A stretch of 64,000 bases of DNA from Spirosoma sp. KCTC 42546 (lineage in GTDB: Bacteria; Bacteroidota; Bacteroidia; Cytophagales; Spirosomataceae), in contig NZ_CP041360.1 of the NCBI RefSeq assembly GCF_006965485.1, forward strand, positions 2,108,001-2,172,000, in the 5' to 3' direction. The notes beneath the pieces are model-generated. The model was given only the letters and a program-made list of their open reading frames with translations. It was not told the origin of the DNA and did no database searches. Made by a program: the position numbers and the translations under genes. Shown in pieces: positions 25,814 through 35,039 of this stretch (within the stretch, counting starts at the first letter, position 1; every line of letters begins with the position of its first letter).

Positions 25814-26674
25814 CTACTTCACCACCTCCGACTTCTCCCGTACTCGTTTCGGTAACTTCTTTAACGAAACGGCATAAGACGTGCCGAACGTGATCTGATC
25901 GAAATTAATAACGCCCGCCTGAACTGTCCAGCGATCGAAGAGCTTGGCATAGGCACCCAGATTAAGGTGCCGCGAATCCCATTCGATCATTCCGCCCAGC
26001 GTTTGTTTAAACCGAATCGCTACGCCCCCAAAAGGACCTGACAAATACGGATTTGAGCGTTCATTTTTATTGTGAAGCTTATAGTTAGAGAAAATATCAA
26101 AATTGTTCCCTACATTATCACTTCGATCAAAGTAATACGGGCTTCCAAATCCAGCTGTAACTTCCGCCGTAACCGTTTCACTCAACGTAAAATTTTTGGT
26201 GGCAGCAGCGGCATACGTAACCAGTGAGTTGTCTATTCCAAAGGGAGCGGAAACAATCACGGCAACCGATGGCCTGCGTTCGCGCTCCGTCAATACAGCA
26301 TATTTAATATCAAACTGGCGATCACCAATGCCTCGTGCCTTTAAAGGGAGCTCCCCATTCACCCGAAATATATTTATATTAATCTCAAGTCGGGGTAGCA
26401 TTGCCAGGGTTGCGTAATACACACTGGACGACTGATTAGGGGCGACATTCACAGACGCATTCGGATCATTAGCACGAGGATCGTAGTGCGAAGGATTATA
26501 ATGATAGCCGATATGAAACATGCCATCGGCCAGTATCCTTGCGGTAGGGATGTTCATTAACCCTGGCTTACCTGATATATTCACCTGAGCCAAACTCAGC
26601 TGTGATCCTACTAAGCCAATTAGTAATAAACTCCTTCCTAAACTCGTACGCATTACACCGGTTACCCTATTCAT
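25814..26674 (-). CDS. YjbH-like outer-membrane protein, N-terminal half
   Basis: 286 residues from ATG 26672-26674; a start 7 codons earlier is possible. A signal peptide ends near GSQLSLAQ. The first mature residues, ISGKPGLMNIPTARILADG, match the GLxGLIxxPTARxxxDG opening of YjbH, and YYATLAMLPRLEININIFR matches its first barrel strands. The rest is beta-strand rich and ends in FGTSYAVSLKKLPKRV. With the following gene it makes up the two halves of one YjbH-like protein. Exopolysaccharide export role is inferred from family and from the adjoining polysaccharide locus. Confidence 0.65.
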   Translation of the reverse strand: MNRVTGVMRTSLGRSLLLIGLVGSQLSLAQVNISGKPGLMNIPTARILADGMFHIGYHYNPSHYDPRANDPNASVNVAPNQSSSVYYATLAMLPRLEININIFRVNGELPLKARGIGDRQFDIKYAVLTERERRPSVAVIVSAPFGIDNSLVTYAAAATKNFTLSETVTAEVTAGFGSPYYFDRSDNVGNNFDIFSNYKLHNKNERSNPYLSGPFGGVAIRFKQTLGGMIEWDSRHLNLGAYAKLFDRWTVQAGVINFDQITFGTSYAVSLKKLPKRVREKSEVVK

Positions 26675-26702
26675 TAACACAGATTGGATAATCAATCAGT
26701 TT

Positions 26703-26770
26703 ACCCCTAAATCCCCTAAAGGGGACGTTGTCTAAGTTTGAGCTAAGTCCCCTTTAGGGGATTTAGGGGT
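26703..26770. terminator. Long perfect inverted repeat, probable terminator
   Basis: Perfect 24-nt arms (26703-26726 and 26747-26770) around a 20-nt loop; each arm contains a CCCCTAAAGGGG-type palindrome. It lies between the lipoprotein gene and the YjbH N-half gene on the minus strand. Confidence 0.65.
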
Positions 26771-26795
26771 GGACCCGACGAATCGGTTTAATGTA

Positions 26796-27860
26796 TTACG
26801 GTGCTACAGTACCCTGGTTGTGGCAGCTATCGAACAGAGCCAGTACAATCCGTTGTGCTTGCCGAACCGTTTCGTTGAAGTTGTTATTGATCGCATTCAC
26901 GTCTGTGTCAAACGCAAACTTGGCAGCTGCAACTTTTGCGATAGCGGTGATGGTACAGGCGTTCACATCGGCCGACTGCAGGTCATAATACAGTTGGTTT
27001 TCCTGCGTGTACAACAGATAGGTGAACGCTTTCAGCAGATCATAGTTTGTTGCGCCTAGGGTACCTTGAATAGCTACTAAATTAGCAAGGTCCGTGGTCA
27101 GTTTTCCGCTGGATGCATTAACCAGATTGGTATACTGAGCTAGTTTACCCGAAATACAGCCCTGTACATCACTCTCGGCTGTCGACTTGCCCGAATTATA
27201 GTTGCTTTGTACCGTACCCACCTGCGATTGGCGGTCATTTTCCAGTCCAGCTATTTTAGCATCGAACAGGTCATTGGCAGCTTTAAAACAAGGATCACCC
27301 ACATAGTTAACCGGTTTAACGGTTACTGGCGCTACAAGAGTTATAAATCCTGGTCCCGGAATAGTCGTCGTCGTTGGTCCAATTACATTCCCATTCACCT
27401 GAGGGTAGGTAAAGGTCGGGAAGTATTTCTGTAACGTCGGATTGGCTACCAATGAATTGATCTCTGCCTGCAAATTGGAGGGCAGCTTTCCACCATTTTT
27501 AATCGAATTGATGATAGTAGGCGTGAACTCGGCATTGAACACAGCGGCCGAAGGAATACCTGCTGCCGATAGCGCAGCGGCCATGTCTGCGGCTGCCTGG
27601 CTAACTGCGGGCGTCACATTACCAGCTGCAATATCACTTTTAACCTGACTTGCTGTGGCTGATGGGGTCAACGTAGAAGCCGTTACCGTAACTGCGGCTG
27701 GAGGTGTTACACGAAGACCCGGCAATTGCAGATCTCGTAACGATTCCATCGTGTACTTAGGCGCGAGGGGAGTGGCATCCTGGTTCCGGCAAGCGTAGAC
27801 CATGAACATGAGGCATAGTCCATAAAATGACCATACAGCTTTGTTTGTAGTTGTTTTCAT
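26796..27860 (-). CDS. Lipoprotein of unknown function, Ala-rich helical region
   Basis: 354 residues from ATG 27858-27860 (MKTTTNKAVWSFYG), chosen because it begins a clean lipoprotein signal (LCLMFMVYAC). The mature part opens with a Pro/Thr/Val-rich stretch. A helical, Ala-rich region follows (PAVSQAAADMAAALSAAGIP), then a Val/Thr/Pro linker and a helical C-terminal part with four spaced Cys (DPCFKAAND, VQGCISGK, NACTITA, DSCHNQG). I do not recognise the family. It is the first gene of the minus-strand envelope set that includes the YjbH-like halves, so an envelope role is likely. Confidence 0.6.
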   Translation of the reverse strand: MKTTTNKAVWSFYGLCLMFMVYACRNQDATPLAPKYTMESLRDLQLPGLRVTPPAAVTVTASTLTPSATASQVKSDIAAGNVTPAVSQAAADMAAALSAAGIPSAAVFNAEFTPTIINSIKNGGKLPSNLQAEINSLVANPTLQKYFPTFTYPQVNGNVIGPTTTTIPGPGFITLVAPVTVKPVNYVGDPCFKAANDLFDAKIAGLENDRQSQVGTVQSNYNSGKSTAESDVQGCISGKLAQYTNLVNASSGKLTTDLANLVAIQGTLGATNYDLLKAFTYLLYTQENQLYYDLQSADVNACTITAIAKVAAAKFAFDTDVNAINNNFNETVRQAQRIVLALFDSCHNQGTVAP

Positions 27861-28446
27861 GAGCAATTCTAAATTTGAGACGGTTAAACAAAAATGGTGT
27901 GCCAATAGGCTTTACCTTACTTTACTCCTTCAGATATCAAGCCATAGAGGCAGAAATTGAATTCACAACATTGATCTGAGTATTCCGTTTAGCTTAACCG
28001 ATCAACGGTCTACATACGCCAGCGAGTAGCTAGTAATTCAGTTCACTTTACTGCGTATCTTTATGAGCTTTTTCACTAAACGGAAGCAATATATTGGTAA
28101 CTACTGGTTTAATATGCCCCGAATGATAGTTAAGTGCATATCAATTTATTATTCGGCGAAAATACCAGACTGGATCTAACATTAATTGTCACATGATTCA
28201 TTTTTGTATAGTAATGTTGCATTGGTTTAGTATATGAAGTAGTGGAATTGGTGTAGTTAGTGTAAATGGCACTGATACGTATTGACAATGCTTACATGCC
28301 GTTTTTTGTTTATCACCTCAACGTCAAGACAAAAAAGGCTTTATACCTTTATTATCAGGAACAAGATGCCCTTTTCCTTCCCGTTGTACTACTAAACCAT
28401 TACACTAAAGCCTTAATAACCCCGGCCCAGCCGAATTAGAACCGAA
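27861..28446. other. Divergent intergenic region at the left end of the polysaccharide locus
   Basis: 586 bp, AT-rich. I see no strong promoter motif or long hairpin. One short open frame (28296-28439) is listed separately. Confidence 0.5.
28296..28439 (+). CDS. Small ORF of 47 codons just before cpsB, doubtful
   Basis: ATG 28296 to TAG 28437-28439, ending 7 bp before the phosphatase start. The product (MPFFVYHLNVKTKKALYLYY at the start) has no recognised family. It could be a leader peptide or chance. Confidence 0.2.
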   Translation: MPFFVYHLNVKTKKALYLYYQEQDALFLPVVLLNHYTKALITPAQPN

Positions 28447-29208
28447 ATGACGAATCGCGTATTGACCTGGTTGAAAAACCAATTTTCTTCTAAAGAACTA
28501 CCGAGTACCCCGGCACCCTGCTTCTGGCAAACGGACATCCATTCACACCTGATTCCAGGGATCGACGATGGGGTAAAGACACTGGAGCAGGCCATGATCT
28601 GTATCCGTCAACTTGCTGATTGGGGTATTCAAAAAGTAATTACGACTCCCCACGTTAGCCAGGAGCATTATCCAAATAATTCGGCTACTATTTTACAAGG
28701 ACTAGCCGTTTTACAACAACAGGTCAATCTGGAAGGAATTCCAGTTCAGATTGAGGTAGCTGCTGAATACATGCTGGACAATTACTTTCTGGAACGTTTA
28801 GAGAAGGCTCCGCTTCTAACCTTTGGCACTGAAAAATATCTGCTTGTTGAAACTGGCTGGCTAGCTAAGCCAATGATATTAGATGAAATGATCTTCCGAA
28901 TCCAGACAAACGGATATACACCTATATTAGCGCACCCAGAACGTTACTCGTATTATATAAACGATCTGAATGGTTTACAACGCTTGCGTGATCAGGGCTG
29001 TTTGATGCAACTCAATTGGATGTCCATGACAGGCCGGTATGGTGGGCATGTAAAAGCTCAGGCAAAACTGATTCTGAAAAATAAGTGGGTCGACTTCATT
29101 GGTAGCGACATGCACCGGCCTGAGGATTTGCCCGCCCTGGAAGCGTTTCTCTCGAATCAGGGATACGAACTATTGAGCCAGCAGCCACTGCGAAACTCGA
29201 GTTTATGA
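28447..29208 (+). CDS. CpsB/CapC-type tyrosine-protein phosphatase (PHP family)
   Basis: 253 residues with PHP metal-site motifs: DIHSHLIPGIDDG (D30, H32, H34, D40/D41), TTPHVSQEHYP, ILAHPERY and GSDMHRPEDL near the C-terminus. This is the Mn2+-dependent phosphatase that removes phosphate from the Tyr tail of BY-kinases and so controls capsule chain length and export. The matching kinase, with a Tyr-rich tail, is encoded at 50135-52471, at the other end of the locus and on the other strand. No signal peptide; cytoplasmic. It marks the left border of the polysaccharide locus. Confidence 0.9.
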   Translation: MTNRVLTWLKNQFSSKELPSTPAPCFWQTDIHSHLIPGIDDGVKTLEQAMICIRQLADWGIQKVITTPHVSQEHYPNNSATILQGLAVLQQQVNLEGIPVQIEVAAEYMLDNYFLERLEKAPLLTFGTEKYLLVETGWLAKPMILDEMIFRIQTNGYTPILAHPERYSYYINDLNGLQRLRDQGCLMQLNWMSMTGRYGGHVKAQAKLILKNKWVDFIGSDMHRPEDLPALEAFLSNQGYELLSQQPLRNSSL

Positions 29209-29214
29209 TGTTAA

Positions 29215-29292
29215 GTAAACACAGAGTCACAGAGGATATAGTTTAGTCTATTAGTTTTATCTCCTCAGTGTTCTTTGTGGCACTATGTTTAC
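29215..29292. repeat. Inverted repeat forming the 3' end of the WcaI-like gene
   Basis: Arms 29215-29234 and 29273-29292 (20 nt) pair with four mismatches. It is of the same CACAGAG type as 19439-19502. The WcaI-like stop (29243-29245) lies in the loop, and the last 16 or so codons come from repeat sequence. Confidence 0.55.
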
Positions 29293-30526
29293 TATCATTC
29301 TTTTGCAGCTTCACTAGCTCCGCTTCAAACGCCTGTAAAATACCCTCTTTACTTAAGTACTTTCGAGCATAAGCCCGTGCATTTTGCTGATAGCTTGTTA
29401 CATCTTCGCTAAGAGCTCGCCCAATCCCATCGATCAGTGCCTGAACTGACTCAGGTTCGATTAGGATACCCATTTGATGCATGTTAATAACATCATGAAG
29501 CGTAGTACCCGGCAAAGCAGATACCAGGGCGCAGCCACCAGCGGCCAGAATACTAGTTAATTTGGAGGGAAGTACGAGGTCCGATGCGGACTTCTTTTGC
29601 AATACTAAATGAATATCGGCTGTAGCTAAGAGGGCCGATAATTTTTCGTAGGGTTGCAGCGGATGAAAGCTTACATTACTTAATTGATAATCGGTAACCA
29701 GCGTCTCCAGGCGGGTTTTCCCCCCCCCCGATCCACAAATCAGAAAACGAATATCAGTGCGGGCTGCAAATTGTTTTGCAGCCTCAATGATGAGCTCTAG
29801 CCCCTGTTTTTCGCCTAAGCTGCCGGAATAGAGAATTACTTTATCCTGATTGCGTAAGCTAAATTCGGCGCGTAAAGAGGCTTCACGAGGGAGGGGTTTA
29901 ATTAACTGTTCATCCACCCAATTTGGAAATAGGAGACAGGGAGCTTCTAATACATTTTTGTCTGCTACTTTCCGAACCATACCCTCACTGATGGTAGAGA
30001 CAACCGTACTGCGTTTCAGAATAAACTTTTCAATCGAAAAAAGCAGATCGACAAAGGACTTGTTTTTTATCATGCCCAACTCGCTGGCCATATCAACCTG
30101 CAAATCCTGCAAATGGTACCATAGTGGCGCTTTTCGTATCATGGAATATAACGTAGGTAATAAGCCAATCTGAAAAGGAGGGGAGATACTAATGACAGCA
30201 TCATACCGTTTGCCTACTAGTATGTTGAGCCAGTAAGGTAGACTGCTAAGTACAAAGGAGAATTCATGTAAAATACGTTTTAGGGTTGTTACTTTCTTCG
30301 GCACATAAAACGGGCAGCGATGAACCGTAACCCCTTCCAGTTCCTCCGTAAACCAACCCTTGTCTTTGTAGCGATCATGAACTTCCCACTCTGGGTAGTA
30401 AGGCATAGCCGTAATTACTCGTACAGTGTGCCCTTGACTAGCCAGCCAGGCACCCATTTCACCTGTATATTTTCCCACGCCAGTCAATTCAGGCGCGTAA
30501 TTAATGTCGTAAATTAAAATTCGCAT
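29243..30526 (-). CDS. WcaI-like glycosyltransferase (GT4)
   Basis: 427 residues. MRILIYDINYAPELTGVGKYTGEMG and the HRCPFYVPKKVTT block fit the WcaI colanic-acid glycosyltransferase family; the GT4 donor-binding part follows (VILYSGSLGEKQGLELIIEA, ADIHLVLQKKSASDLVLPSK). It transfers a sugar from a nucleotide donor to the lipid-linked repeat unit at the inner face of the membrane. A run of ten G (29720-29729, coding Ser-Gly-Gly-Gly at about residues 266-269) lies in the reading frame and could slip. The C-terminal 16 residues derive from an inverted repeat. Converges with the phosphatase gene. Confidence 0.88.
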   Translation of the reverse strand: MRILIYDINYAPELTGVGKYTGEMGAWLASQGHTVRVITAMPYYPEWEVHDRYKDKGWFTEELEGVTVHRCPFYVPKKVTTLKRILHEFSFVLSSLPYWLNILVGKRYDAVISISPPFQIGLLPTLYSMIRKAPLWYHLQDLQVDMASELGMIKNKSFVDLLFSIEKFILKRSTVVSTISEGMVRKVADKNVLEAPCLLFPNWVDEQLIKPLPREASLRAEFSLRNQDKVILYSGSLGEKQGLELIIEAAKQFAARTDIRFLICGSGGGKTRLETLVTDYQLSNVSFHPLQPYEKLSALLATADIHLVLQKKSASDLVLPSKLTSILAAGGCALVSALPGTTLHDVINMHQMGILIEPESVQALIDGIGRALSEDVTSYQQNARAYARKYLSKEGILQAFEAELVKLQKNDSKHSATKNTEEIKLID

Positions 30527-30590
30527 AAAAGCAGTCTCTGCGGAAAACAGGGAAAGTTATGTTAAAGATAATACGATTTTTAGTGGACCA

Positions 30591-33500
30591 CTAAGGAGTT
30601 AAAAACCGCATTGAATAAATATCGATTACGCGGTCTCTAACCGGACCCGATGTCTTTTGTTCTGCTAGTATTCTTAACTTTTTAGGAGCGCGCCAATTTA
30701 CAGTAGCATCCCAAAAATTAGTTGTAACAGGAGGGGTACTACCATATGTAAAGGTGACACCTGCTGAATTAACGCTGATCTTAATAGGCTGTACTTTAGC
30801 CGAATAGGCGGATCTATTGATGGACGGAAAGCTAACGAGCTGAGCTTTATTGCCCCAAATACCCATATCGCGACTTTTATAATCTAACGTGTGATAAAAA
30901 CGTGCGATTATTTTATCATTATCATCAAGAATATCTAAATAGCAGGCATTACCCCCATTATTCCCATCATTCCCTTCGAAGCTAATTTCACCAACCAAGC
31001 TCCAGGAAGTTAAATTAGAATTGTCACCTAAATCTTTTGTAATACTATAACTAAGCGCTTCACCTTTTGTGAATCGCATATAGAGGTCTGGTGAATCCTT
31101 TTTATTATTTCTTTTATTCGTTTGAACGAGCCAGTAATTTCCACGCTCAGATGCATCAGAAGCATCAGGCGATCTTGTCCATCCTGCTGTACCACTTCTG
31201 ATTGATTCAGAGGCATAAGGTAAACCTGCAAGTAGGTCTAGCCCTTGTTTACTCTTTTGTTTTGACTCAATTGCAAATACAGAAGAAAATTGAATAACCT
31301 GCTCTTGAATTGTATTTAATCCCTCAATCCGCCAGCGATGGAGACCGCAATGGTCATTTTCGCCACCATGGTATAAATAAACTCGGCCATCTGGAAGCTT
31401 AACTACCTGCGCATTCAGCGCGTTTCCATCCATCCCGTAGGCAGCAGGTTGATTTTTTGTTTCTGGGCGGGTAGTCCCAAATTGTCCTATGAATAAGCCA
31501 TTATCATATACATGATTCCATTTGTTCGTTTGACTAGCTTTCCAGAACTCGCCATGATACCCCCAAATAATATTTCGATCGACAGTAACAGCTACACTAC
31601 CGGCATAGTTATGAGATAATCCCATTCCATTACCAACATCAAATGTGCCGTCGGCAGGAAAATCACCATAATAATTTTTAGATGTTGTATAAGCCGTTTT
31701 CCACTTCCAGGTTGTTTCTCCGATTTTTAAACCACCTAAATGATACTTGTTGGCATTTCCTCCATTACCATCAAATGAAATAAATATATTGCTGCTAGTG
31801 ATGGCTAATGGAGATGTGCTTGAGCCTGAAAAATAAGGGTTAGGGATACTTACCTGCGTCGTAGAAGCAATGACGGATTCTTCACTATAGATAGGATTAT
31901 TGTTAGAATCGAAGCCTTTCAGTGTCTTTTGGCGCCACTCCTGTTTACCATCTGTTTTAACCACTCGCTTTAAAGAGCCATCCTTATCAAGCTGAGTATC
32001 AACATAGGGTAATATAACTGACGTATTACGAAGCAAGCCTCCTTCAACTAATTCATGTATTTCATTTAATTTACTACTTAGATTTCGCTGGATACAGTAG
32101 GTTCTTCCGTTACGTAACGTTACTATATTTTTGGGGTAAAATTTGTCGCTATAAGTAGCTGGTACATATCTCCAATTTCGGACTAATTTCCAGGAGCCAT
32201 TACTAGGTGACAGCGCTTTTGAGTAATCTACTTTAAATTCTAGAAAACCTTGAAACACTCTGGTTTGATTATTCGGATCTACTGAACATGTATATGGACG
32301 GTTAAGAAACATTACTTCCTCAATATACACCCTACTCGATGAGAAGTGAAGCATTCTTCGATTACCTGAATCGCCAAACCAGAATGAACCATCAGGAGCA
32401 TAAGCTAAAAATGAATAATTATAGGGTGAAATAAGGTTAGTGAACATAAACTTAGTAGGGCTCACAGTGGAATTCGTTAAATAGCCACCTTCTTCTCCCA
32501 GCGTCCAATTTAATTGACCATTTTTGGTTGAAAAACCTTTTACTTGTTGACTTTTACCTGCATCAACAATAGCTATCGTTGTCAAATCTGGTGACACATC
32601 GATAGCCAGCGGGGCTAATAAGCCAGATAAAGAAAGTGTTGCTTCTTCTAAAGATCCGTCAGGCTTAATAGGAAATTTTTGGATGGAAGTTGTAGACGAG
32701 GATATCCATAGGCTATTGCCCTCTACAGCTAAATGTTTAGGGGATACTACTGATTTAATTGTTTGAACTTGCTCTCCAGTAGTCTTATCAAAAACATGTA
32801 TTTCATTCATGTCTGCATGAGACACAAATAAATATTGTCCTGATTTCTGTACAGCCATACCGCTAATTTTACCTTCTTTTAGTGTATTGTTATCTATACT
32901 GCTAGTGAAAGTAGGACGATAACGATTGGATGCAGATGTACCTTTAGGAAAGACTACCTCTTTATCATCACTAATATTAGTGCCGAAAACCAGATTCAAA
33001 TTACTTTGAGGATCATCTGAAGCCCAGTATATATTTTTTTGGTCTGAAGTGCAGAGAAAAATTCCATTAGTACCAATAAGTAAATCTTTTACAGGTAGAT
33101 TTACCTGTGGGTTATTGAGTGAGAATTTTTTTAAGAAAGGATCAGTCTCTTGATAAACACTGGCAAAATATGCAGTATTATTTACGATAGTCATACAACC
33201 AACAGGGTTCCATCCTCTGTGTACGCTGATTCCAGTAAAATTTTTGGATGTGTTACCTACTACTCCCTCCCATACATAAGTGCAGTTATTAGAAAGTACT
33301 CGCGCTTCATACTGTCCATCTGAAATGGGCTTCCCAAAATCATCCGTTTGGTCCCAGGAAATTGTATGTGTACCTGGCTTGTACTCTATACCCGAAAAAA
33401 GAGTACGAACGAGCGTACCATTTTTTGTAAATATACCAGCACTAACTTTTGCTGGTTCAGATAAGGTAAAAGTACCTTTAAGATCACTATGTATACCTAT

Positions 33501-33644
33501 AATTTCTATCTTCTTAACGTTTTTTGTATAAACGGATTTAGTTGATATATAATCAGTTGGGACTAAGTGAGCACCTGCAAAGAATATTATAAAAAAACAA
33601 ATGCTGGCTAACTTTGTTAAAGTTATAACTAATCCTGCTCTCAT
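30591..33644 (-). CDS. Large exported protein with FlgD-like Ig and propeller-like repeats
   Basis: 1017 residues. An N-terminal hydrophobic segment (ASICFFIIFFAGAHLVP) is a signal or anchor. Next comes a FlgD-type Ig domain (AGIFTKNGTLVRTLF, YKPGTHTISWDQTDDFGKPI). A long beta-rich part follows with propeller-like motifs (SGMAVQKSGQYLFVSHAD, DVSPDLTTIAIVDAG, LAYAPDGSFWFGDSGNRRML). The C-terminal 200 residues look like a concanavalin/LamG-type beta sandwich. I do not know a function. It lies inside the polysaccharide operon on the same strand, 64 bp upstream of the WcaI-like gene, so binding or processing of the exported polymer is a reasonable guess. Confidence 0.65.
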   Translation of the reverse strand: MRAGLVITLTKLASICFFIIFFAGAHLVPTDYISTKSVYTKNVKKIEIIGIHSDLKGTFTLSEPAKVSAGIFTKNGTLVRTLFSGIEYKPGTHTISWDQTDDFGKPISDGQYEARVLSNNCTYVWEGVVGNTSKNFTGISVHRGWNPVGCMTIVNNTAYFASVYQETDPFLKKFSLNNPQVNLPVKDLLIGTNGIFLCTSDQKNIYWASDDPQSNLNLVFGTNISDDKEVVFPKGTSASNRYRPTFTSSIDNNTLKEGKISGMAVQKSGQYLFVSHADMNEIHVFDKTTGEQVQTIKSVVSPKHLAVEGNSLWISSSTTSIQKFPIKPDGSLEEATLSLSGLLAPLAIDVSPDLTTIAIVDAGKSQQVKGFSTKNGQLNWTLGEEGGYLTNSTVSPTKFMFTNLISPYNYSFLAYAPDGSFWFGDSGNRRMLHFSSSRVYIEEVMFLNRPYTCSVDPNNQTRVFQGFLEFKVDYSKALSPSNGSWKLVRNWRYVPATYSDKFYPKNIVTLRNGRTYCIQRNLSSKLNEIHELVEGGLLRNTSVILPYVDTQLDKDGSLKRVVKTDGKQEWRQKTLKGFDSNNNPIYSEESVIASTTQVSIPNPYFSGSSTSPLAITSSNIFISFDGNGGNANKYHLGGLKIGETTWKWKTAYTTSKNYYGDFPADGTFDVGNGMGLSHNYAGSVAVTVDRNIIWGYHGEFWKASQTNKWNHVYDNGLFIGQFGTTRPETKNQPAAYGMDGNALNAQVVKLPDGRVYLYHGGENDHCGLHRWRIEGLNTIQEQVIQFSSVFAIESKQKSKQGLDLLAGLPYASESIRSGTAGWTRSPDASDASERGNYWLVQTNKRNNKKDSPDLYMRFTKGEALSYSITKDLGDNSNLTSWSLVGEISFEGNDGNNGGNACYLDILDDNDKIIARFYHTLDYKSRDMGIWGNKAQLVSFPSINRSAYSAKVQPIKISVNSAGVTFTYGSTPPVTTNFWDATVNWRAPKKLRILAEQKTSGPVRDRVIDIYSMRFLTP

Positions 33645-34057
33645 TTTGATAGGCTAATTAATTCTATTATGCAAATAGTTTATAAAGTTCTACTAAATAT
33701 TAAAAGTAAAATAAGCGATATTCAGAATTCTATATTATACTAACCATAGTTTAATTTTCTCTCAAAGTTGCATAAATAACTATGGTCGTTGCTATGTTTT
33801 TTGTTGCCACGAAGATTTGCGTCGTAAATAGAAACCTTCAGGCTTTGGAATGCTAACTAATCCTAAACTCTATTTTAATTTATTTAATAGATGAACTAAT
33901 TAAAGGCAAGCTATACTAATTTGGTTGTTAAATTTTATTTCTTAAGTGAAGGACTATATTTTGGCTAATATAAAATTAACTTATACAAGCTAATTTGGAA
34001 AACTTAGCTCTTGGAAAGTCAAATTCAGCTAAGACGCATTAGATATTTGACACAAGA
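33645..34057. other. AT-rich gap within the polysaccharide locus
   Basis: 413 bp with no protein-like frame. Strongly AT-rich and marked by T and A runs. Nothing recognisable beyond a possible promoter region for the large exported protein gene. Confidence 0.5.
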
Positions 34058-34909
34058 TCAATTAGAAAGAGAAAATTGACCTTGTTCTTTTGTATTAACT
34101 ATTTTCTTTCGTAAAATTTCACGCATTTTTATTTGAATCATGAATTCATAGAATGCCATATTTATACAATAAATAAGCCCCGATATACCCTCAAGAAAGC
34201 CTAAGTTTAGAATATAAGCTTGAACAAATCGGAGTATAGGCCAGCCTGGTAATCGACTTAGCCACGATTTAAGCGCTGGATTACGCAAACTAGAGTGGGA
34301 TGCAAAAATATTTTTAAATGGAGGAAGATTGTTCAATCGGGCAACAGCTTCATGGCTTGAATAACGGTTATGTCTGTCTATCCATTGATGCCATCCTTTT
34401 GAAAACCCATTGTGAATATATGGCTCTTTGATATACTCAATACGACCAGTTACAAGATCCTCTTTTTGCCCATGTCCGAAGTCTGTAAATCTTGCCCGCC
34501 CTTTCCTCATTAAGCGAAATTGCCATTTCGGGAAATTATCGCAATGCTTAAGCCATGTACCATCGAGAATCATTTTCCAGCAAAGATAATAACCCGCGAC
34601 TTCTTCGGGTGCTGTATTTATTGCCGTGATTAATTCCTGTTGAAGCTCTTTAGTTATAATTTCATCTGCGTCCAGAAACAATATCCAGTCGTAATGGATT
34701 GGCAGGTTGTCTAAGGCATAATTGCGCTGTTTTCCAAAACTTTCAAAAGGATTACTGCTTATAGTTGCCCCAAAAGATTTAGCAATCTCTAACGTGTTAT
34801 CTGTACTTCCAGAGTCAAGAACATGAATATCATCTGACCACTTAATTGCATTAAGACAATTAGGAAGATCGAGTTGCTCATTTTTAGTTAGAATAATAAT
34901 AGAAATCAT
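34058..34909 (-). CDS. Family 2 glycosyltransferase (WaaE/KdtX-like)
   Basis: 283 residues. GT-A fold: ISIIILTKNEQLDLPNCL at the start, VLDSGSTDNTLEIAKSFGA, and the DxD-type metal site in ILFLDADEIITKEL. WaaE-like features are CWKMILDGTWLKHCDNFPKW and GHGQKEDL. No membrane segments except a weak one near the C-terminus. It adds a sugar, likely glucose or similar, to the growing unit. It is last before a 33-bp-arm hairpin that separates it from the aldo-keto reductase gene. Confidence 0.88.
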   Translation of the reverse strand: MISIIILTKNEQLDLPNCLNAIKWSDDIHVLDSGSTDNTLEIAKSFGATISSNPFESFGKQRNYALDNLPIHYDWILFLDADEIITKELQQELITAINTAPEEVAGYYLCWKMILDGTWLKHCDNFPKWQFRLMRKGRARFTDFGHGQKEDLVTGRIEYIKEPYIHNGFSKGWHQWIDRHNRYSSHEAVARLNNLPPFKNIFASHSSLRNPALKSWLSRLPGWPILRFVQAYILNLGFLEGISGLIYCINMAFYEFMIQIKMREILRKKIVNTKEQGQFSLSN

Positions 34910-34949
34910 TTCTGAACTCTCAATTAGCTGATTTACTGTACTATATAAG

Positions 34950-35029
34950 TAGACTAGTTATAACGCGGATAGAAACCCGCGCTTGTGAGTAACTAGGCGC
35001 GGGTTTCTATCCGCGTTATAACTAGTCTA
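34950..35029. terminator. Very long perfect hairpin (33-nt arms)
   Basis: Arms 34950-34982 and 34997-35029 are exact reverse complements with a 14-nt loop. It lies between the aldo-keto reductase and the family 2 glycosyltransferase genes on the minus strand and would cut or weaken transcription there. Confidence 0.75.
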
Positions 35030-35039
35030 TTAATTTTTC

